From: Bacteroidota bacterium
GTDB lineage: Bacteria > Bacteroidota > Rhodothermia > Rhodothermales > UBA10348
Direction of reading: 5' to 3'
NCBI GenBank assembly: GCA_004356385.1
Contig: SMXL01000093.1
Coordinates: forward strand, 1 to 11,321
Length of the DNA: 11,321 bases
Below, one piece after another: positions 6,879 to 11,321 of the stretch. Both the position numbers and the translations under genes were made by a program. The number at the start of each line of letters is the position of its first letter. The first letter of the stretch is position 1. The notes under the pieces are model-generated. The model was not told where the DNA came from. It was given only the letters and a program-made list of their open reading frames with translations, and did not search any database.

Positions 6879-7550
6879 TCAGTCGTTCCACACGAAGTCA
6901 AAGAGGAGGACCGAGGCGGTAATCACAACGCCCGCGAAGGCTGCAAGTGTGGTGAGCTCCGACGAGGCTTCCGCCCATCCGAGTCCACCGGCGAGAGCGT
7001 TTTCACACGCGCTCACGACGGAGAGGAGCAACGGAATCAGAAGAGGAAAGAGGAGTACCGGCAGCAACGGACCTACGTTGGTGGTCCTTGCAATGATGGC
7101 CGAGAGCATGGTTGTTGCCCCAGCGAGGCCCAGGGAGCCGAGCAGCAGCGTCGTAGCGAGCAAACCGATGTGCGTGATATCCAGGTTGAGCAGAAACGCG
7201 AAGACGAAGACTCCAATCACGTTTACACATACGAGAAGGAAATAATTGAATACAAGTTTCCCGGCAAAAACCTGACTGCCTGGAACGCTGAGTTGAAGAA
7301 TGAGCACGGTGCCTCGCTCCTCTTCGCCGACAAACGACCGTCCAATTCCGATTGAAGCTGAAAACAGGATGACAATCCACAAAAGAGCGCTTTGCATTTT
7401 CGTACTCACCGCATCCTGTCCAATGGCGAAAGAAACCAACAAAAGAGAAGACAGAACAAACATGATGAGCATGTTGATCGCGTATCGACTTCGAAGCTCA
7501 AGTCGCAGGTCCTTCTCAAAAACGGCCCAGGCGCCGGATAGCCAACTCAT
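6879..7550 (-). CDS. ccmB: CcmB, permease of the CcmAB ABC transporter
   Basis: 223 residues, typical CcmB length, six predicted membrane helices. CcmB is the membrane subunit that pairs with the CcmA ATPase; ATP hydrolysis frees haem-loaded CcmE from CcmCD for cytochrome c maturation. Diagnostic features are the N-terminal amphipathic VFEKDLRLELRSRYAIN (10-26) and the cytoplasmic SFVGEEERGTVLILQLSVP (72-90) with downstream FAGKLVFN. PLLPVLLFPLLIPLLL (161-176) and the final VLLFDFVWND complete the pattern. The ATG at 7550 is preceded by GAGGA at a good distance (7563-7567 on the plus strand reads TCCTC-like on the complement), the clearest ribosome site in the cluster. CcmA is not adjacent: the gene upstream is murB. 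The partner ATPase must be encoded elsewhere. Confidence 0.93.
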   Translation of the reverse strand: MSWLSGAWAVFEKDLRLELRSRYAINMLIMFVLSSLLLVSFAIGQDAVSTKMQSALLWIVILFSASIGIGRSFVGEEERGTVLILQLSVPGSQVFAGKLVFNYFLLVCVNVIGVFVFAFLLNLDITHIGLLATTLLLGSLGLAGATTMLSAIIARTTNVGPLLPVLLFPLLIPLLLSVVSACENALAGGLGWAEASSELTTLAAFAGVVITASVLLFDFVWND

Positions 7551-7591
7551 TCTTTTATTCCTCTATCGGGGGCCTCACTGCCCACTTATCT

Positions 7592-7611
7592 GCTAGACAC
7601 CGCTAGACACC
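7592..7611. repeat. Two tandem copies of a 10-base unit in the murB-ccmB gap
   Basis: GCTAGACACC is repeated exactly twice, head to tail, followed by another G. It lies in the 106-base gap (7551-7656) between the murB stop and the ccmB start. A related 9-base unit, GCTGACACC, is repeated at 9604-9621. Function unknown; may be replication slippage. Confidence 0.7.
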
Positions 7612-7656
7612 GTGCCCGGCAGCACTTCGGCAAAAGTAGTCTCTCGTTCCAGGACG

Positions 7657-8595
7657 TCAAAATTCGCCCACGAAGGAGACTTCCGGCTCAAGATCGTATC
7701 CCGTTTCCCGCGATACGGTTTCACGGACGAACTCGATAAGATCCAATACGTCGCGGGCCGTTCCCGTGCCTCGGTTGACCATGATGTTAGCGTGTCGATG
7801 GGTAATCTCGATTCCCCCGATTTGCTTTCCTTTGAGTCCGCATTCATCAATGAGTCGGCCGGCTCCAATTCCCTCTATCTTTTTAAAAATGGATCCGACA
7901 CTCGGCTCCGTATCAAGGGGTGGATGCCGATCGCGACGCCATTCCAGATTGGCTTCCACAATCGACCGCATCCGCGTCGGGTCGGCTTTTTCCATCTGAA
8001 AGATTGCGGAGAGAACGATATCTCCCGACGTATGCAGAATGGACTGGTCATACCCAAATTCAAAGTACTCGTTCGGCACGGTTTTTCTTTCCCCGGCGGG
8101 GGTCAGGATCTGGGCCGAGACCACAACTTCTTCCAGGAACATGGTCCGTTCTCTTTCAGGCGGAGGAGACAGGAAATGCAGGTTTTGCCATAGTGCCCCA
8201 CCCACCGTGGAGGGAATGCCGGCATAGTGTTCCAGACCGGATAATCCTGCATCAACGACCTTATTGATGATGTCAGGCCAGACAATCGCGCCGCTTTCAC
8301 TCAGTAGTTGGTCGGTCTCGGTATCGATTTCGAAACGCATGGCCTTGTTGTGAATGACAAGACCCCTCACCCCTTTGTCTCCAATCAGGATGTTCGCACC
8401 TCTTCCAAGGAGGAAAAGCGGAATCGACAGATCGCGAGCTGCCGTAACGACACGCATCAGTTCTTCTGCTGACGAAGCCTCGAAAAATAGATCGGCAGGA
8501 CCGCCGATCTGAAACGTCGTGAGTGGAGCCAATATGATATCATGCGCCACACGCGACTCGCCGAGAATATGCTCAAGCCGTTCTTTGTCCGTCAT
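7657..8595 (-). CDS. murB: UDP-N-acetylenolpyruvoylglucosamine reductase MurB, variant form
   Basis: 312 residues from ATG 8595 (TTG two codons earlier at 8601 is possible). MurB is the cytosolic FAD enzyme that reduces UDP-GlcNAc-enolpyruvate with NADPH to UDP-MurNAc in peptidoglycan synthesis. FAD-binding segments are PLTTFQIGGPADLF (24-37), LLGRGANILIGDKGVRG (62-78) and AGIPSTVGGALWQN (125-138). The proton-donor Ser is S235 in PSVGSIFKK. The C-terminal catalytic Glu is E304 in LEPEVSFVGEF, and GLKGKQIGG and HANIMVN are also present. Two differences from the textbook enzyme stand out. The segment after the FAD loop is LHFLSPPPERER instead of the NAGAYG type. The FGYRxS motif is FGYDQS, replacing the active-site Arg with Asp183. 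The protein still looks intact, so this is probably a subfamily feature. It appears to head the murB-ccmBCDE transcript and diverges from the SPFH gene. Confidence 0.92.
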   Translation of the reverse strand: MTDKERLEHILGESRVAHDIILAPLTTFQIGGPADLFFEASSAEELMRVVTAARDLSIPLFLLGRGANILIGDKGVRGLVIHNKAMRFEIDTETDQLLSESGAIVWPDIINKVVDAGLSGLEHYAGIPSTVGGALWQNLHFLSPPPERERTMFLEEVVVSAQILTPAGERKTVPNEYFEFGYDQSILHTSGDIVLSAIFQMEKADPTRMRSIVEANLEWRRDRHPPLDTEPSVGSIFKKIEGIGAGRLIDECGLKGKQIGGIEITHRHANIMVNRGTGTARDVLDLIEFVRETVSRETGYDLEPEVSFVGEF

Positions 8596-8601
8596 CTCCA
8601 A

Positions 8602-8714
8602 ACATTGTTCCAGGACCGATTCCTTGAGATTCGCACAATTGCAAGCAACCCGAGTACATACACTGCCGTTGACAGATCAACTTATCCTTTTGAATCATCC
8701 AGCGGGTAGTAAAA
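8602..8714. promoter_or_regulatory. Divergent intergenic region between murB and the SPFH gene
   Basis: About 113 bases separate two outward-facing starts, so promoters for both directions should lie here. TTGACA at 8669-8674 looks like a -35 box for the plus-strand gene, but the hexamer 17 bases on (GAATCA) is a poor -10. On the plus strand TATCCTTTTG (8683-8692) only loosely recalls the Bacteroidota TAnnTTTG element. No operator-like palindrome is clear. Confidence 0.35.
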
Positions 8715-9551
8715 ATGGCAGAACCTCAATTCCCCAATTTAACACGTGCGGCCATGCGGTTCGCAATATTTGGAATCATATTCGTGATCGTTGCTGCAAT
8801 GGGCGGCGGATGCATGACGACGTCCATTCAGTCCGGAGAAGGGGCCGTCAAGTACAGTGTCTTTGGCGGCACCGATATAGATGCCCGATTCGGCGAAGGA
8901 ATACAGTTTCATGCGCCCTGGGTGACACTTTTTAAATACGATCTTCGTGTGCAGGAGTCGCTTGAGATAATTAACGCACTCTCTTCGAACGGACTTTCCA
9001 TCGGGATGGACGCGTCCATTCGGTGGCGTCCAAAAGCGGATGACGTTGCCGAATTGCACGTCACCTATGGCGCAGACTATTACCGGAAACTCGTCCAGCC
9101 TGAGCTCAGAAGCGCGGTACGCGAAATCGTCGGTCAGTTCACGCCCGAAGAGTTGTATTCTTCGCGCCGAACGGAGTTGCAGGCCCTGATTTACGAGCGT
9201 GTCAGGGGTATTGTGGAGACCCAATTTGTGGACGTAACAGCGATTCTCATTCGCGATATCTCGCTGCCCGACCAGATCAAGCTTGCGATCGAAAACAAAC
9301 TGAAGGAAGAGCAGGAGGCAGAGCGGTACGAGTTCACCATTGTTAAGGAACGTCTGGAGGCACAAAGGAAGGAGATCGAAGCGAGAGGCGAAGCCGAGTA
9401 TCAAAGGATCATTACGGCCAGCCTTACGAATCAATTCTTGCGGTTCAAGGGAATTGAAGCCACCCAGCTGTTAGCGAACTCTCCGAACGCGAAAACCGTC
9501 ATTATTGGTAGTGGATCAGACGGTCTTCCCCTGATTCTGGGCGGCAACTGA
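8715..9551 (+). CDS. Prohibitin-like SPFH/Band 7 membrane protein
   Basis: 278 residues. One N-terminal membrane segment (about 15-33) is followed by an SPFH domain (~38-190) with VKYSVFGGTDIDARFGEGI (45-63), FHAPWVTLFKYDLRVQ (65-80), an AELHVTYG segment (112-119), LRSAVREIVGQFTPEELYSS (131-150), and VTAILIRDISLPDQI (174-188). A charged helix rich in Glu, Lys and Arg (~190-232, KLKEEQEAERYEF...EARGEAEYQ) suits the oligomerising coiled coil of the family. Bacterial prohibitin-like proteins form large membrane-bound rings and often affect FtsH-type protease activity or membrane microdomains; no specific role is shown here. A Cys at 33 (GGGC) lacks the Leu of a lipobox, so lipidation is unlikely. 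Starts at ATG 8715; ATG 8754 (RAA-MRF) is an alternative. No NfeD-type or protease partner is adjacent, which separates it from the usual NfeD-SPFH pair. Confidence 0.88.
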   Translation: MAEPQFPNLTRAAMRFAIFGIIFVIVAAMGGGCMTTSIQSGEGAVKYSVFGGTDIDARFGEGIQFHAPWVTLFKYDLRVQESLEIINALSSNGLSIGMDASIRWRPKADDVAELHVTYGADYYRKLVQPELRSAVREIVGQFTPEELYSSRRTELQALIYERVRGIVETQFVDVTAILIRDISLPDQIKLAIENKLKEEQEAERYEFTIVKERLEAQRKEIEARGEAEYQRIITASLTNQFLRFKGIEATQLLANSPNAKTVIIGSGSDGLPLILGGN

Positions 9552-9556
9552 TCATT

Positions 9557-9571
9557 TTCGTTCGGAACGAA
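9557..9571 (+). repeat. Inverted repeat just before the MGMT-like gene start
   Basis: TTCGTT-CGG-AACGAA is a perfect 6-bp inverted repeat with a 3-base loop. It occupies most of the 26-base gap between the SPFH stop and the next ATG (9578), ending six bases before it, where a ribosome site would be. No T-run follows. It could affect translation of the downstream gene or be an operator half-site pair. Confidence 0.4.
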
Positions 9572-9577
9572 TCGGTT

Positions 9578-9961
9578 ATGGCTCCAGAGCGATCGTTGAG
9601 AACGCTGACACCGCTGACACCGCTGAACTCGAACTCTCAATCTCAAAAGGAATCGGATTTCTATTCGCGCGTCTGGGAGGTGGTTGAAAAAATACCGCTA
9701 GGTCGAGTTACGACATATGGAATGATCGCCGAGCACGTCGGTGCTCGGCGGTCGGCCCGTATGGTCGGGTGGGCCCTGAATGCAGCGTCAGGACTACCTC
9801 TCCCTTGCCACCGGGTCGTGAATCGATTCGGAGGATTGAGTGGGAGTCTTCATTTCGGTGGCCCATTCATTATGGAAGACCTGCTTCGAAGCGAAGGCAT
9901 TGAGTTTGACGAAGACGGATGCGTCATCATGGAACGATTTCTCTGGAAGCCTGAGAAATAG
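9578..9961 (+). CDS. Short MGMT-like DNA-binding protein with Cys in PCHR
   Basis: 127 residues, of which about 28-127 form one MGMT C-terminal (winged-helix) domain; the first 27 are polar and low-complexity (repetitive LTPLTPL). The domain fits throughout: FYSRVWEVVEKIPLGRVTTYGMIAEHVG (28-55), the Arg finger R61 in SARMVGWAL, catalytic-type C77 in LPCHRVVNRFGGLSG, and a closing MEDLLRSEGIEF...FLWKP. Full alkylguanine transferases (Ogt/MGMT) carry an additional N-terminal domain and repair O6-alkylguanine by transferring the alkyl to this Cys. Short homologues usually have Trp (alkyltransferase-like, ATL) or Ala here and only flag the lesion. This protein keeps Cys on a short scaffold, so its activity cannot be settled from sequence. 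It lies 26 bases after the SPFH gene and meets aroA tail to tail. Confidence 0.85.
   Translation: MAPERSLRTLTPLTPLNSNSQSQKESDFYSRVWEVVEKIPLGRVTTYGMIAEHVGARRSARMVGWALNAASGLPLPCHRVVNRFGGLSGSLHFGGPFIMEDLLRSEGIEFDEDGCVIMERFLWKPEK
9604..9626. repeat. 9-base tandem repeat in the 5' end of the MGMT-like gene
   Basis: GCTGACACC is repeated twice and followed by GCTGA (2.5 copies). In the reading frame it encodes the LTPLTPL part of the non-conserved N-terminal tail. A 9-base unit keeps frame if copies are gained or lost. The unit resembles the 10-base repeat at 7592-7611. Confidence 0.7.
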
Positions 9962-9978
9962 AATTCGGTTAAAAGACC

Positions 9979-11289
9979 TTAACTTTCAGGCGTTTCAGCG
10001 TAGGCAAGCTCGGCCAGTGCCTCCCAAAATCCCGGGAACGAAACGGCCGCACAATCTGCGTTTCGTATGGAAACCTGGTGATCGGCGATCAATCCCGCGA
10101 TAGCCAGCGACATGGCGATCCGATGATCACCATGACAATCGACCATACCTCCTGACAATCTGCTTCCGTGGATGATCATCCCATCCTCCAGTTCTTCGAT
10201 ATCTGCTCCTATAGACGTGAGACCGTCAACCAGATTCCGGATCCGGTCGGATTCTTTGTGTCGCAGCTCACCTGCATCGCGAATAATCGTGTCGCCTTCG
10301 GCGCAGAGGGCCGCAATAGCCAGGATCGGAATTTCATCAATGATGTTGGGAATGACGTCGCCTCCGAGCTCAATTCCTGAGAGATCGGAAGAGAAGATAA
10401 CCAGGTCGCCGACCGCCTCACCACCTACGACCCGTTCATCTTCAATGTAGATCCGGGCGCCCATGGCGATCAGGACATCAAGAAGGCCTGCTCGCGTAGG
10501 ATTCAGTCCCACGCGAGGAATCCGGAGTGCGGAATCCGGTAACAAAAGTGCGGCCACCACGAAATAGGCCGCCGCCGAAAAATCTCTTGGAATAGACCAG
10601 GTTCGGGCCTTGATCTCCATTCCACCTTGCACCGTGATGACTCGACGCTCGCCAAATTCTACAATATCCAATCCAAGCATTCGCTCGGTATGATCCCGGG
10701 ATCGCGCGAATTCTGTAACCGTGGATTCTCCCGTTGCATAAAGTCCCGCAAGTAAAATGGCTGATTTAACCTGGGCAGAGGCAACCGGGAGCTCATAGTG
10801 GATGGCCGAGAGCGTCTGGCCACCCGAAATCCGTATCGGTGAATGATTCTCCGAAAGCTTGATCGACGCCCCCATCGCGTTCAGCGGGTCTGCGATCCTT
10901 TCCATGTCGCGCTGAGCCAGCGATTTATCGCCCACGAGTATACTCGAGAAGGTCTGCCCGGCGAGCGCACCACAGAGGAGTCTCATGGTCGTCCCTGAGT
11001 TGCCGCAGTCCAGATCGGAGTCGCTGGATTCGAGTCCGTGGAGTCCCTTTCCTTCAATGACTAGGATCTCGTCCTCCTCGTATATCTCGATGCCGAGTTG
11101 CGCCAAACAGGACAGCGTCGATTGCGGATCGTGGGACGTTGGGTAGTCGACCAATCGAGACGTTCCATCCGCGAGCGCCGACAGTATCGCTGCCCGATGG
11201 GCGATCGACTTGTCCGATGGCACGTCTGCGATTCCGATTATCGAGGACGCAGGTCGGACTCTGGCTATATGACTTCTGGATTGAAGCAA
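9979..11289 (-). CDS. aroA: 3-phosphoshikimate 1-carboxyvinyltransferase (EPSP synthase)
   Basis: 436 residues, usual length. The cytosolic enzyme joins shikimate-3-phosphate and phosphoenolpyruvate to make EPSP, the sixth step of the chorismate pathway. Visible motifs are PSDKSIAHRAAIL (24-36, with the substrate Lys27), DCGNSGTTMRLL (94-105), VGDKSLAQRDMERI (119-132), SAQVKSAILLAGL (171-183), SRDHTERML (197-205), and PRDFSAAAYF (234-243). Further on are NPTRAG (263-268), DEIPILAIAAL with the general-base D318, ELRHKESDRI with E346, and GDHRIAM (387-393). GNSGTT-MRLL and the SL..R-M block resemble class II enzymes rather than the E. coli NAGTAMRP type; here the RPM of that block is RDM. The start must be TTG 11289: a TAA lies two codons upstream and no other start precedes PSDKS. 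It is convergent with the MGMT-like gene, 17 bases apart. Confidence 0.96.
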   Translation of the reverse strand: MLQSRSHIARVRPASSIIGIADVPSDKSIAHRAAILSALADGTSRLVDYPTSHDPQSTLSCLAQLGIEIYEEDEILVIEGKGLHGLESSDSDLDCGNSGTTMRLLCGALAGQTFSSILVGDKSLAQRDMERIADPLNAMGASIKLSENHSPIRISGGQTLSAIHYELPVASAQVKSAILLAGLYATGESTVTEFARSRDHTERMLGLDIVEFGERRVITVQGGMEIKARTWSIPRDFSAAAYFVVAALLLPDSALRIPRVGLNPTRAGLLDVLIAMGARIYIEDERVVGGEAVGDLVIFSSDLSGIELGGDVIPNIIDEIPILAIAALCAEGDTIIRDAGELRHKESDRIRNLVDGLTSIGADIEELEDGMIIHGSRLSGGMVDCHGDHRIAMSLAIAGLIADHQVSIRNADCAAVSFPGFWEALAELAYAETPES

Positions 11290-11292
11290 TCG

Positions 11293-11321
11293 TTACCAGA
11301 CCGGTGTATCGCTCGTCGGCG
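11293..11321 (-). other. Possible 3' end of an upstream gene running into the window
   Basis: On the minus strand the frame ending in TAA at 11293-11295 is open to the window edge and would finish ...PTSDTPVW. The stop lies 3 bases before the aroA TTG, which would suit a translationally coupled upstream gene. Only about nine codons are visible, so the gene cannot be identified or confirmed. Confidence 0.2.

Noticed and set aside
7612..8193. 193-codon plus-strand open frame opposite murB
   Set aside because: Antisense shadow of murB.
8739..9434. 231-codon minus-strand open frame opposite the SPFH gene
   Set aside because: Antisense shadow of a well-supported SPFH coding region; no motifs.
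9968..9983. GTTAA/TTAAC hairpin between the MGMT-like gene and aroA as a bidirectional terminator
   Set aside because: Only five AT-rich pairs and no T-run of useful length on either side; too weak to call.
1..11321. CRISPR array, tRNA/rRNA genes, IS elements, phage genes or a defence cassette
   Set aside because: No regularly spaced repeats, RNA gene motifs, transposase or integrase motifs, or target-site duplications were seen; genes are housekeeping throughout.

Overview
The window (about 11.3 kb, moderate GC, densely coding, short intergenic gaps) reads as an ordinary chromosomal housekeeping segment. Gene content suggests a member of the FCB assemblage, probably Rhodothermota/Balneolota-like Bacteroidota. 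The pointers are a CcmB-CcmC-CcmD-CcmE haem-handling cluster whose CcmE has a CPSKY motif, weak or absent Shine-Dalgarno sequences at many starts, and a short MGMT-like protein of the type common in that group. The taxonomic placement is an inference from gene families; no rRNA or other marker is present.

Layout, left to right. The + strand carries the 3' end of metH (cobalamin-dependent methionine synthase, activation domain only), bioY (biotin transporter S component), a small eight-cysteine DUF1272 protein, an exported TPR protein of unknown function, rsmA/ksgA (16S rRNA dimethyladenosine transferase) and mgtE (Mg2+ channel with N and CBS regulatory domains). From bioY to rsmA the genes abut or overlap and look co-transcribed. 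A hairpin followed by a T-run lies between the rsmA stop and the preferred mgtE start.

The - strand, convergent with mgtE, carries murB - ccmB - ccmC - ccmD-like - ccmE in transcription order. This is a cytochrome c maturation block behind a peptidoglycan gene. ccmA, ccmF and ccmH are not in the window. CcmE has a Cys in place of the haem-attaching His of the classical HxxxY motif.

Divergent from murB, the + strand carries a prohibitin-like SPFH/Band 7 membrane protein, then a short single-domain MGMT-like protein that keeps the catalytic Cys (PCHRVV). Convergent with that gene, aroA (EPSP synthase, shikimate pathway) runs on the - strand to the right edge and starts at TTG. Possibly the last codons of an upstream gene precede it.

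I found no phage, IS element, CRISPR array, RNA gene or defence-like cassette, and nothing that looks like a new multi-gene system. Points worth a second look are local: the CxxxY CcmE and split ccm cluster, a MurB lacking the expected active-site Arg, a possible attenuator before mgtE, the Cys-bearing short MGMT protein, an unresolved start for the TPR gene, and a few small repeats.
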